A stretch of 13,503 nt of DNA from CAYLXX01 sp964387955 (GTDB lineage Bacteria; Patescibacteriota; Microgenomatia; UBA1406; GWC2-37-13). Made by a program: the position numbers and the translations under genes. The stretch spans positions 1 to 13,503 of the forward strand of contig CAYLXX010000025.1 of assembly GCA_964387955.1 (NCBI GenBank). The letters are read 5' to 3'. The notes beneath the pieces were generated by a model. That model did no database searches and was not told where the DNA came from. It saw only the letters and a list, made by a program, of their open reading frames with translations. This document shows positions 1-6,226 of the stretch, piece after piece (positions within the stretch are counted from its first letter, which is position 1; each line of letters opens with the position of its first letter).

Positions 1-244
1 AAATAATGACGCTATCTTTTAAGTGTTGATCTTTGGACTTAATAAGTTTTTTGAGAACGTGATCTTTTTGATTGATTAAAAAACTCCAGTTAAAAACATG
101 CAGATTTTCGGGCGGTTGGGGAGAAATAAAAAGTTCGCTTTCATGTTTTTTTAATTCAGTCTTAAGAAGTGAGGCTAGCGTACTTCCTTCATCGACGATT
201 AAAATTTTAAGCAGATTATTTTCTTGATCCAATTTGATAGCCAT
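1..244 (-). CDS. N-terminal part of an unidentified protein, possibly Rossmann-fold-like
   Basis: This is an open frame from ATG at 244 running off the left edge; 81 residues are visible, beginning MAIKLDQENN. A hydrophobic strand (KILIV, about residues 13-17) followed by DEGSTLASLL and a charged helix resembles the first beta-alpha unit of a nucleotide-binding Rossmann fold. The canonical GxxGxxG loop is absent, so this is only a shape argument. The frame stays open to the window edge with codon use like its neighbours. It is divergent from the cytidylyltransferase-like gene at 285, with about 40 nt between them. A degraded sugar-nucleotide epimerase or dehydrogenase is possible given that neighbour, but I do not recognise the family. 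Confidence 0.6.
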   Translation of the reverse strand, partial: MAIKLDQENNLLKILIVDEGSTLASLLKTELKKHESELFISPQPPENLHVFNWSFLINQKDHVLKKLIKSKDQHLKDSVII

Positions 245-272
245 ATAAATTAGCCGTAATAATGTTATATAG

Positions 273-278
273 TATAAT
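273..278 (+). promoter_or_regulatory. -10 box TATAAT placed for a leaderless transcript
   Basis: A perfect TATAAT ends exactly 6 nt before the ATG at 285, so the expected start of transcription (about 7 nt after the hexamer) falls on the A of the start codon. There is no Shine-Dalgarno sequence and no good -35 hexamer 16-18 nt upstream. The hexamer sits in an inverted repeat (TTATA TAG TATAA, 265-277) that also shows -10-like sequences on the minus strand, facing the divergent gene at 244. Confidence 0.6.
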
Positions 279-284
279 GTTTCA

Positions 285-782
285 ATGTACGATAAAAAAA
301 TTATTGCTCTCTCCAATCTGGAAGAGACTGTGCGTCGCGATAATTTTTCAGGTAAAGCAATAGTTTTGGCGGGTGGATGCTTTGATATTTTTCACTACGG
401 ACACTTCATCTATTTGACAAAAGCTAAGCAAGAAGGAGAAATTCTCATGGTCTTACTTGAGCCAGATGAATTTATCAAGGTACGCAAATCCAAAGTACCA
501 ATTCATACCCAAACTCAGCGGGCACATATTTTGGCAGCTCTTGAATTTGTAGATTATGTAGTTTTATTGCCTCATCACTTGAAATCGTATGAGGAATATC
601 TTGAAGTTATCAAAAAAATTCGGCCGAAGGTGATCGCAGTTACTGAAGGTGATACTTATCTTGACTTGAAGCAAAAGCAAGCGCAGCACGTGGGGGCCAC
701 GATTAAAGAAGTAACTTCTCAAATCGGTGAATTTTCCAGCACCAACATTCGTAAACTCTATGAGACTTTTTCTGGCAATTGA
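285..782 (+). CDS. Cytidylyltransferase-like nucleotidyltransferase (RfaE C-terminal/TagD type)
   Basis: This 165-residue protein has the fold signature of small nucleotidyltransferases that attach CMP or AMP to a phosphorylated substrate, as in ADP-heptose synthase C-terminal domains, glycerol-3-phosphate cytidylyltransferase and FAD synthetases. After a short N-terminal helix, residues 30-41 read GGCFDIFHYGHF, containing the HxGH nucleotide-binding motif (H37, H40). Near the C-terminus, SSTNIRK (151-157) matches the second conserved motif that contacts the nucleotide phosphates. The length fits a stand-alone domain. The substrate cannot be told from sequence; a sugar or polyol phosphate for cell-envelope precursors is a reasonable guess. 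Its last 23 nt overlap the start of the downstream ThpR gene, suggesting co-transcription. Translation probably starts leaderless at ATG 285. Confidence 0.85.
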   Translation: MYDKKIIALSNLEETVRRDNFSGKAIVLAGGCFDIFHYGHFIYLTKAKQEGEILMVLLEPDEFIKVRKSKVPIHTQTQRAHILAALEFVDYVVLLPHHLKSYEEYLEVIKKIRPKVIAVTEGDTYLDLKQKQAQHVGATIKEVTSQIGEFSSTNIRKLYETFSGN

Positions 783-1287
783 ACTACCCAAGGAGACTAC
801 AAAACAGCTTGATGAGCAACTAGCTCCCTTGCACAAAAAATATCCAGGATTTAGCTGGGTAACTCCCGAAAATTTTCATATCACTATCCACTTTTTTGGC
901 GAAACACATATGGAGAAGGAAATTGCTCAGCGGGTGAGAGATCTAATTTATGATATCGAGTCTTTTCAGATGTATTCATTTGAGCTAGATACATTTGTAC
1001 GCCATAATATTTTGCTTTACTTGGGATTTAGACGGCAAAAGACACTCGAAAATCTGGCCGATAGAATCAGAGAAGATCTTAAATTACCTCCAAAAAAATT
1101 TGTTCCGCACTTGACGATCAGCCGCTCCGCCCTCTCGTCTAAACAGCAATATTTTGCCTTAAAAAATATGATTTCGAAAATGAAGATAGATATCGAGTTT
1201 AATGTAGACAAAATTTACCTGTTCCAGAGTATTTTGACTGGCAAGACTCCTGTATACGAGAAGGTTGAAGAGTTTAAGCTTCTTTAA
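760..1287 (+). CDS. thpR: RNA 2',3'-cyclic phosphodiesterase (2'-5' RNA ligase family)
   Basis: This 175-residue protein belongs to the 2H phosphoesterase superfamily. Two HxT motifs are visible, H40-I-T42 (in HITIHFFGE) and H117-L-T119 (in HLTISR). In this family they form the active site that opens 2',3'-cyclic phosphates on RNA ends; some members also ligate tRNA halves in vitro. The start MRLFLAIELP is the standard N-terminus of the family, so I chose ATG 760 rather than the upstream in-frame ATG at 727, which would add 11 unlikely residues. The gene overlaps the preceding cytidylyltransferase by 23 nt in another frame and has no Shine-Dalgarno sequence, so it is probably expressed by read-through or coupling. 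A terminator follows about 20 nt after the stop. Confidence 0.9.
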   Translation: MRLFLAIELPKETTKQLDEQLAPLHKKYPGFSWVTPENFHITIHFFGETHMEKEIAQRVRDLIYDIESFQMYSFELDTFVRHNILLYLGFRRQKTLENLADRIREDLKLPPKKFVPHLTISRSALSSKQQYFALKNMISKMKIDIEFNVDKIYLFQSILTGKTPVYEKVEEFKLL

Positions 1288-1307
1288 TGATATTTTGCCA
1301 TAAAAAA

Positions 1308-1340
1308 CCTCCGACTGTGAAGCCGGAGGATTTTATTTTT
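1308..1340. terminator. Bidirectional rho-independent terminator
   Basis: A hairpin with stem CCTCCG (1308-1313) and CGGAGG (1324-1329) and a 10-nt loop lies between two convergent genes. On the plus strand it is followed by ATTTTATTTTT, ending the thpR transcript. On the minus strand the stem is followed directly by TTTTTT (complement of 1302-1307), ending the DUF5679 transcript. The GC-rich stem in AT-rich surroundings makes this the clearest terminator in the window. Confidence 0.9.
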
Positions 1341-1350
1341 CGAAAAATAA
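1333..1350. repeat. Perfect 18-bp AT-rich palindrome
   Basis: The sequence TTATTTTTCGAAAAATAA is its own reverse complement. It abuts the stop codon of the DUF5679 gene and merges into the T-tract of the bidirectional terminator. It may add a second weak hairpin, helping termination on either strand. No further copy was seen in this window. Confidence 0.6.
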
Positions 1351-1497
1351 TTATTTATTTCCAATCTTGAACATAGTGGTTCCACATGTAGGACACTTAG
1401 CTCTCATGGCTGGTTTACCATTTTTCATGGTGACCATCTCTGGATCTTCTACGTCTTTTTTTTGTCTCTCTTTAACACAGTACATTGTAACTGTCAT
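1351..1497 (-). CDS. DUF5679-like small zinc-ribbon protein, 48 residues
   Basis: This 48-residue protein reads YCVKERQKKD near its start, then MKNGKPAMRAKCPTCGTTMF near its end, a pattern I recognise from the DUF5679 family of tiny zinc-ribbon proteins. Family members usually carry two CxxC knuckles. Here C35-x-x-C38 is intact but the first is C7-x-x-E10, so one metal ligand appears lost or replaced. It has a near-perfect ribosome binding site (GGAGGTGATT, complement of 1502-1511), unlike nearly every other gene here. It follows the small membrane protein gene by about 18 nt, apparently in one transcript, and ends at the bidirectional terminator. The function of the family is not established. 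Confidence 0.8.
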   Translation of the reverse strand: MTVTMYCVKERQKKDVEDPEMVTMKNGKPAMRAKCPTCGTTMFKIGNK

Positions 1498-1501
1498 ATA
1501 C

Positions 1502-1511
1502 AATCACCTCC
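1502..1511 (-). promoter_or_regulatory. Strong Shine-Dalgarno sequence for the DUF5679 gene
   Basis: The minus strand reads GGAGGTGATT ending 4 nt before ATG 1497, an almost complete match to the 16S rRNA 3' tail. It fixes the start of the 48-residue gene. It shows that this organism still uses Shine-Dalgarno initiation for at least one gene, while most starts in the window have none. Confidence 0.85.
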
Positions 1512-1515
1512 TAAC

Positions 1516-1770
1516 CTAACTCTGATAACCAATGCTAACAAAATAAAGCAAAATTTCAAGAGCAAATATGGCTGTGATGATAAAGAGACTTTTGCGAAGA
1601 TCCGCGAGCAGGTACTTTTTTATAGGAGCATCTTCCCTAGGCGGTTGGGTTATTTGGGGTTGTTCTGGAGTTGGGTGCGGAGTTGGGGCAGGTGCCTGAT
1701 CGCGCATAATAATGCGGTATTGTCTGCGTTCTGAGGCTGTTTCTTTTTCTTTCCTGGTTCGTTGCGGCAT
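1516..1770 (-). CDS. Small proline-rich single-pass membrane protein, unknown function
   Basis: This 84-residue protein starts MPQRTRKEKE. It has a highly basic N-terminal third (residues 1-23), a proline-rich linker (about 27-49, PAPTPHPTPEQP), and one hydrophobic membrane segment at the C-terminus (about 61-80, SLFIITAIFALEILLYFVSI) preceded by KKYLLADLRK. It is probably tail-anchored, with the basic part in the cytoplasm. I chose ATG 1770 over a TTG at 1782 because TTG starts are not needed elsewhere here. It is the first gene of a two-gene minus-strand unit with DUF5679 and is divergent from the DUF3048 operon. I do not recognise a named family. Confidence 0.7.
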   Translation of the reverse strand: MPQRTRKEKETASERRQYRIIMRDQAPAPTPHPTPEQPQITQPPREDAPIKKYLLADLRKSLFIITAIFALEILLYFVSIGYQS

Positions 1771-1787
1771 ACGTATATTCAACCATA

Positions 1788-1816
1788 TTGACAGCCATAA
1801 GTAAAGAAGTTACAAT
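1788..1816 (+). promoter_or_regulatory. Consensus housekeeping promoter for the DUF3048-sec operon
   Basis: TTGACA at 1788-1793 and TACAAT at 1811-1816 are separated by exactly 17 nt, a near-ideal sigma-70-type promoter. The predicted transcription start is about 1823, giving a leader of about 31 nt before ATG 1854. In-frame TTG or ATG starts further upstream (1788, 1815) would precede the transcript, which supports 1854 as the true start. Confidence 0.8.
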
Positions 1817-1823
1817 GTTAAAC

Positions 1824-1850
1824 ATCGCGTTAAGGGCGATTTATTTTTTT
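1824..1850 (+). other. Short leader hairpin with T-tract upstream of the DUF3048 gene
   Basis: ATCGC (1824-1828) pairs with GCGAT (1836-1840) across a 7-nt loop, followed by TTATTTTTTT (1841-1850). If transcription starts near 1823, this sits at the very 5' end of the mRNA and resembles a weak attenuator or a 5' stabilising stem-loop. The stem is only 5 bp, so chance is possible. Confidence 0.3.
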
Positions 1851-1853
1851 ACT

Positions 1854-3014
1854 ATGAACAAACCTGTAGCTATTTTAGTCTCAGTTGTAGCGTTTCTTGC
1901 CTCGGCCTTTCTTTCATACTCTATAGTTTCATCCAATGGTATCGGTCCAAGTTTGAACACATCGTATAAGCCGCCAACTTCTAGTGGAGATACCAATGAA
2001 TTGCTTGGACAAGGTGAGCCTTTAACTGAAGAATGCCCTCTCAATGGCCAAAAATTGCCTAAATCCTTCCGTAAAAACTGGGAAAAGCGTCGACCGCTTA
2101 TCATCATGGTCGAAAATCATACCGAAGCACGCCCACAATCTGGCTTATCATCAGCCGATACCATTTACGAAGCAGTAGCAGAAGGTGGAATTACTCGCTT
2201 TATGACTGTGTTTTACTGTCGCGATGCCAAATATGTTGGACCGGTACGATCGGCGCGTATATATTTTGTCAGGTTGGCTCAGGGCTATGGCAACAGTCCG
2301 TTGTATGCGCATGTGGGAGGAGCAAATACCGATGGACCTGCGGACGCTCTTGGGGAGCTTGACCATATAGGTTGGGGCGGATATAACGACCTTAATCAAT
2401 TCTCAGTCCCATTTCCTAATTTTTACCGTGATCCGGATAGATTGCCAAATAGAGCTACAGAGCATACGGTTTACACTTCAACTAGCAAACTTTGGGATTA
2501 TGCTGCGACAAAACGTAAACTTACCAATAAAGACGAAGATGGCGTTGCGTGGGATAAAAACTTCGATGGGTGGAAGTTTAAAGACGATGCCAAACAGTCT
2601 GATCGCGGTACAGTGAATAAGATTGGTTATGGATTCTGGAATTCTCTTTCTTCAGACTTTAAAGTAGATTGGGCCTATGATGCAACAACCAATAGTTACG
2701 TCCGCTCCAATGGCGGTGCACCTCATATCGATAAAAATACCGGTAAACCAATCACTTCTAAGAATGTGATTGTGGTTTTTGCCGACGAATCACCTGCAAA
2801 CGACGGTTATGAGGGAGGACACATTTTATATGATATAATCGGGTCAGGTGACGCGCTTATTTTCCAGGACGGCAAGGTGATCAAGGGTAGTTGGGTTAAA
2901 GATGACGCCAAAAGTATGATGCATTTCTACGATGCCTCCAAAAAAGAAGTATCGCTTGTTCGCGGACAAGACTTTATATCGATTTTGCCTATTGGAAATA
3001 AAGTGACGTATTAA
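1854..3014 (+). CDS. DUF3048 domain protein (YerB-like), membrane-anchored
   Basis: This 386-residue protein begins with an N-terminal membrane segment or uncleaved signal (MNKPVAILVSVVAFLASAFL), with no lipobox cysteine. The N-terminal DUF3048 domain (about 60-270) shows hallmark runs: CPLNG at 61-65, RRPLIIMVENH near 79-89, EGGITRFMTVFY near 110-121 and GPVRSAR near 129-135. The C-terminal DUF3048 domain covers roughly the last 110 residues and includes YEGGHILYD and WVKDD. The family includes Bacillus YerB, whose role is poorly known; an extracytoplasmic location is likely here. It is the first gene of an operon with secD/secF, 2 nt before the next start. Confidence 0.9.
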   Translation: MNKPVAILVSVVAFLASAFLSYSIVSSNGIGPSLNTSYKPPTSSGDTNELLGQGEPLTEECPLNGQKLPKSFRKNWEKRRPLIIMVENHTEARPQSGLSSADTIYEAVAEGGITRFMTVFYCRDAKYVGPVRSARIYFVRLAQGYGNSPLYAHVGGANTDGPADALGELDHIGWGGYNDLNQFSVPFPNFYRDPDRLPNRATEHTVYTSTSKLWDYAATKRKLTNKDEDGVAWDKNFDGWKFKDDAKQSDRGTVNKIGYGFWNSLSSDFKVDWAYDATTNSYVRSNGGAPHIDKNTGKPITSKNVIVVFADESPANDGYEGGHILYDIIGSGDALIFQDGKVIKGSWVKDDAKSMMHFYDASKKEVSLVRGQDFISILPIGNKVTY

Positions 3015-3016
3015 AC

Positions 3017-3592
3017 ATGTTGCAGTACATCATCCCTTCCAAAACTAGGCGGAAGATACTTTCCCTTTTTTTCCAAAATATAAACGATAATTTTTATCTT
3101 CGTAAAATTGTCCGCGATGTTTCTGAAGAGGTTAACGCGGTTAAGCGGGAACTGGATATTTTATATGAAGGTAAAGTACTTCTTCGTGAAAAGAGACTTA
3201 ACAAAGTTTTTTACTCACTCAATCGACACTACATTTTTTTTGATGAATTTTTGAGAATTTTTGCTAAAATGTTGCCTATCGCAGAAGATTTTTACAAAAA
3301 TATGCCCAAAATCGGCAAAGTCAAATACATGGCTATGTCGACCAAATTTATCAAGAAAGTACAGGTTAAAGAAGATGAAATATATTTCTTGTTTATAGGA
3401 GTAATCGTGGTACCCGAAGTTTTAGCCATTATTTCGGAGGCAGAAAAAAGTTTTGGTCGCGAGATAAATTATACTGTTATGACAGAAGAAGAACTCGCGT
3501 TTCGTAAAAAAAACAATGATCCATTTATATGGAAATTCTTAAAACAGCCCAAAGTCATGTTAGTTGGACAAGAGGACGAGTTACTTAAATGA
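3017..3592 (+). CDS. Winged-helix protein fused to a degenerate nucleotidyltransferase domain
   Basis: This 191-residue protein begins with a winged-helix DNA-binding domain (about 1-75; LRKIVRDVSEEVNAVKRELDILYEGKVL looks like the recognition helix and its flank). It ends in a region shaped like a MNT-type nucleotidyltransferase (about 98-191), including GREINYTVMTEEEL and PKVMLVGQEDEL. In active members a GS motif and a downstream DxD (often SDIDLLVIG) bind nucleotide and metal. Here the equivalent stretch is MSTKF...EDEIYFLFIG (107-128), where the glycine and both aspartates appear lost. The domain is therefore probably non-catalytic, perhaps a ligand sensor or dimerisation unit for a transcription factor. 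It lies between the DUF3048 gene and secD, overlapping secD by 4 nt (ATGA), so the two are translationally coupled. It may regulate its own operon. Confidence 0.7.
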   Translation: MLQYIIPSKTRRKILSLFFQNINDNFYLRKIVRDVSEEVNAVKRELDILYEGKVLLREKRLNKVFYSLNRHYIFFDEFLRIFAKMLPIAEDFYKNMPKIGKVKYMAMSTKFIKKVQVKEDEIYFLFIGVIVVPEVLAIISEAEKSFGREINYTVMTEEELAFRKKNNDPFIWKFLKQPKVMLVGQEDELLK

Positions 3593-4743
3593 AATCTCCT
3601 TTACGAGCAATATTTTTTATTCTCTGCATACTGGCTTTAATTTGGGTGAATCTTCCCGAAAAAGGTCCGCTTACTTCGCCTAAGATCAATCTTAAGCTTG
3701 GAAACATTGCGCTGCAAAGAGATTTCCGGGCGCATTTGGGGCTGGATTTGCAAGGGGGAAGTCATTTAGTGTTTAATCTCGATACCTCCAAGGTTAAACA
3801 ATCAGATCTGCAATCAGCCTTAGATTCGTCCAGGGATATTATTGAGAGACGGGTGAATTTATATGGAGTCTCAGAGCCGGTTGTGCAATCTATCAAGTCG
3901 GGTAGTCAGTACCGGATATCGGTTGACTTACCGGGCATTTCCAATGTGGCACAAGCAGTGGCGCTCATTGGACAGACTGCTCAACTGTCATTTAAAGAAG
4001 AAGCTACCACAGAGGCTAAAATTGCTACTAATGGTGCTCAAATTTTGCAGCTCTCCAAAGATACCGGACTCACTGGTAAAGATGTCAAAAAGGCTACGGT
4101 GACATTTGATCCTCAAACAGGCAAGCCACAAGTTGCGCTCGAGTTCACGACCGAAGGAGCAAAACTTTTTGGGTCGATTACGCGCCGAAATGTGGGCAGA
4201 CCGGTGGGAATTTTTGTCGATCAGTTCCTCATTTCGGCGCCCACAGTCCAGCAAGAAATTTCCAACGGCAACGCAGTGATTACTGGAAGTTTTTCAACGG
4301 ACGATGCCAAAAAACTGGCAATAGCAATCAACTCAGGTGCTTTGCCTCTTCCCGTGCAACTTGTTGAGCAACGAAACATTGGTCCTACTCTAGGAGCGAT
4401 TGAAGTACGAAAAAGCGTCATCGCCGGTCTTGTGGGATTGGCTTGTGTAATGATTTTTATGGTCGCCTATTATGGTCGATTGGGAATCATTGCTTGTATG
4501 GGTCTTCTGATTTATGGATTGATCTCGATGTTTATTTTTAGATTAATTCCGGTTGTTTTGACGCTTCCTGGTATTGCCGGATTTATTTTATCAATCGGNN
4601 NNNNNNNNNNNNNNNNNNNNNNNNNNNNNNNNNNNNNNNNNNNNNNNNNNNNNNNNNNNNNNNNNNNNNNNNNNNNNNNNNNNNNNNNNNNNNNNNNNGT
4701 TATCACCAGAAGATTGATTAATATTTTTTACAAACATAAGTGA
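3589..4743 (+). CDS. secD: Protein-export membrane protein SecD, interrupted by an assembly gap
   Basis: SecD works with SecF and SecYEG, using the proton gradient to help exported proteins leave the translocon. Visible are an N-terminal membrane helix (about 7-20), the signature GLDLQGG (51-57), a periplasmic-type domain with SAPTVQQ and NAVITGSF, then membrane helices from about 275 including LTLPGIAGFILSIG. The reading frame enters 100 N and emerges as VITRRLINIFYKHK, matching a normal SecD C-terminus. Compared with my memory of E. coli SecD, roughly 75-80 residues are missing, including the conserved MAVDAN region, so the true protein is near 430 residues. ATG overlaps the previous stop (ATGA) and its own TGA overlaps the secF GTG. 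Confidence 0.95.
   Translation: MKSPLRAIFFILCILALIWVNLPEKGPLTSPKINLKLGNIALQRDFRAHLGLDLQGGSHLVFNLDTSKVKQSDLQSALDSSRDIIERRVNLYGVSEPVVQSIKSGSQYRISVDLPGISNVAQAVALIGQTAQLSFKEEATTEAKIATNGAQILQLSKDTGLTGKDVKKATVTFDPQTGKPQVALEFTTEGAKLFGSITRRNVGRPVGIFVDQFLISAPTVQQEISNGNAVITGSFSTDDAKKLAIAINSGALPLPVQLVEQRNIGPTLGAIEVRKSVIAGLVGLACVMIFMVAYYGRLGIIACMGLLIYGLISMFIFRLIPVVLTLPGIAGFILSIXXXXXXXXXXXXXXXXXXXXXXXXXXXXXXXXXXVITRRLINIFYKHK
4599..4698. other. Assembly gap of 100 N inside secD
   Basis: Exactly 100 N is a conventional placeholder for a gap of unknown size. Judged from the SecD residues on either side, the real missing sequence should be about 230-240 nt and its length should be congruent to 1 modulo 3 to keep frame. 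The frame continuing through the 100 N is fortuitous. There is no evidence of an insertion here. Confidence 0.95.
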
Positions 4744-5606
4744 TACATTTTCTAAGATATAAAATAATTTATTTTGCCATATCAGCTACAGTCATTTTGG
4801 CAGGCTTATTCTCGATATTCATGTGGGGATATCGCTACTCAATAGATTTTGTCGGCGGGACAAGTATTGAGTACCAGACAAATAAAACAATTACCGACGC
4901 CATAGTCAAAAAAGTTGCCCAACAACAAAATATCAACCTAATAGAGGAATCACAAAGTAAAAATATTATTACACTCAGAAGTAAACCAATCGATGAGAAG
5001 CAGGAAGTTAATTTTCGATCGCAGCTCCAAAAAGATGCCAATGCAAAAATTACTACACTTAGATTTGAAACAGTCGGTCCAACCATTGGGGCTGAATCAA
5101 TTCGTAAAACTCTTATAGCTTCACTTATTGCGGTTGTTGCCATTTTGCTTTACATGAGTTTTGCATTTAAGGGCTGGCGATTTGCTCTGGCTGCCATACT
5201 CGCATTATTTCACGATATTCTAGTTGTAGTCGGAACATACTCGATTATGTCGCATTTTTTCGGTGCTGAGTTGGATACTCTTTTTGTTACCGCTCTTTTA
5301 ACAACTATGTCTTTTTCGGTGCACGACACGATTGTCATTTTTGATAAAATACGTGAATATAATCGTCGCGGATCAGGTAATGTTGAAGAATATGCTGACC
5401 AAGCACTTTCAGAGACCATGGTGCGTTCGATTAATAATTCAGCGACTATTGTTTTCATGTTGCTGGCATTAATCCTCATGGGTGGTTCAACCATCCGCTT
5501 CTTTATCATCGCTTTACTTGTTGGAACTATTACGGGAACATACTCATCGCCTTTCGTTGCTACACCAATTTTTGTATGGCTGCAAAAAATGAAGAAAAAT
5601 CGTTAA
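4740..5606 (+). CDS. secF: Protein-export membrane protein SecF
   Basis: This 288-residue partner of SecD in the SecDF complex has a first membrane helix at about 9-29, then the family signature YSIDFVGGT (33-41), a short extracytoplasmic domain, and five further membrane helices from about 123 (TLIASLIAVVAILLYMSFAF) to 280. The conserved block FHDILVVVG (157-165) and SVHDTIVIFDKIRE (193-206) are present. The second usually reads S-V/I-N-D, so H195 replaces the common asparagine. Translation starts at GTG 4740, overlapping the secD TGA by 4 nt, which implies coupling. Its last 31 nt overlap the next gene. Confidence 0.95.
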   Translation: MIHFLRYKIIYFAISATVILAGLFSIFMWGYRYSIDFVGGTSIEYQTNKTITDAIVKKVAQQQNINLIEESQSKNIITLRSKPIDEKQEVNFRSQLQKDANAKITTLRFETVGPTIGAESIRKTLIASLIAVVAILLYMSFAFKGWRFALAAILALFHDILVVVGTYSIMSHFFGAELDTLFVTALLTTMSFSVHDTIVIFDKIREYNRRGSGNVEEYADQALSETMVRSINNSATIVFMLLALILMGGSTIRFFIIALLVGTITGTYSSPFVATPIFVWLQKMKKNR

Positions 5607-6226
5607 AGATTCTTACTTTTCCTCTTGGACAGTTGCAGGCGAACTGCTATTTTTTGATTTTGGGTAAAAGTTGTTTAATTATCGACCCAGCAGATGATGC
5701 CAGTTTTATACTCGAGGAGGTGCAAAGAAGGGGATTAGAAATAACTGGATTATTAGCCACTCATGGGCATTTTGATCATGTGATGGCGGCAGGGGAAATA
5801 CAAGCAGCTCTCCCCCACGTGCCTTTTTATATTCATGATAAAGATGAATTTTTAATCAGGAGGTTAAGGGAAACTGCGAAACATTTCTTAGGCTACGAGC
5901 CTCATATTCTCCCACCTCACCGTATGACGTCGTTAAATATAGGGAAGCTAAAAATCACTGATTTTGAATTGGAAGTGCTTCATACACCTGGTCATACTCC
6001 AGGAAGTGTTTGTTATCACTTCCCTACCGCTAATTTAATTTTTACCGGAGATACGTTATTTGCTGGTGCCATTGGTCGCTATGATTTTTCATATAGTGAT
6101 AAAGTAATGTTGAAAGAATCATTAAAAAAAATTCTTGCATTGTTTCCAAAAACAAATGTTTATCCAGGGCATGGAGAAGCAACTACGGTTGAAAATGAAA
6201 AAGATTCTCTACAGAAAGTTATTTAG
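5576..6226 (+). CDS. Metallo-beta-lactamase-fold hydrolase (GloB/YcbL-like)
   Basis: This 216-residue metallo-hydrolase has the full zinc ligand set: H63-x-H65-x-D67-H68 in THGHFDHV, H140 in HTPGHTPGS, D159 in FTGDTLF, and H199 in YPGHGEAT. The opening LTFPLGQLQANCYFL is typical of the small YcbL-like branch of hydroxyacylglutathione hydrolase relatives, which act on thioesters or similar small substrates. The natural substrate is unknown, and glutathione is probably absent in such an organism. ATG 5576 is the only usable start in frame and lies inside the secF 3' end (31-nt overlap). This gives an N-terminus about 10 residues longer than usual (MAAKNEEKSL), likely an artefact of tight packing. 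It converges on the next gene with an 8-nt stop overlap. Confidence 0.9.
   Translation: MAAKNEEKSLKILTFPLGQLQANCYFLILGKSCLIIDPADDASFILEEVQRRGLEITGLLATHGHFDHVMAAGEIQAALPHVPFYIHDKDEFLIRRLRETAKHFLGYEPHILPPHRMTSLNIGKLKITDFELEVLHTPGHTPGSVCYHFPTANLIFTGDTLFAGAIGRYDFSYSDKVMLKESLKKILALFPKTNVYPGHGEATTVENEKDSLQKVI

Noticed and set aside
727..759. Upstream start for ThpR
   Set aside because: The family begins at MRLFLAIELP; the extra 11 residues are the shadow of the cytidylyltransferase 3' end.
1788..1853. Extended start of the DUF3048 protein at TTG 1788 or ATG 1815
   Set aside because: Both lie upstream of the transcription start predicted from the consensus promoter; MNKPVAILVS gives a normal membrane anchor.
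4512..4706. Reading frames passing through the run of N
   Set aside because: The N run is an assembly placeholder, so any frame through it on the minus strand is meaningless.
4835..5143. Minus-strand open frame of 102 codons inside secF
   Set aside because: It is antisense to a strongly conserved gene and has no recognisable features.
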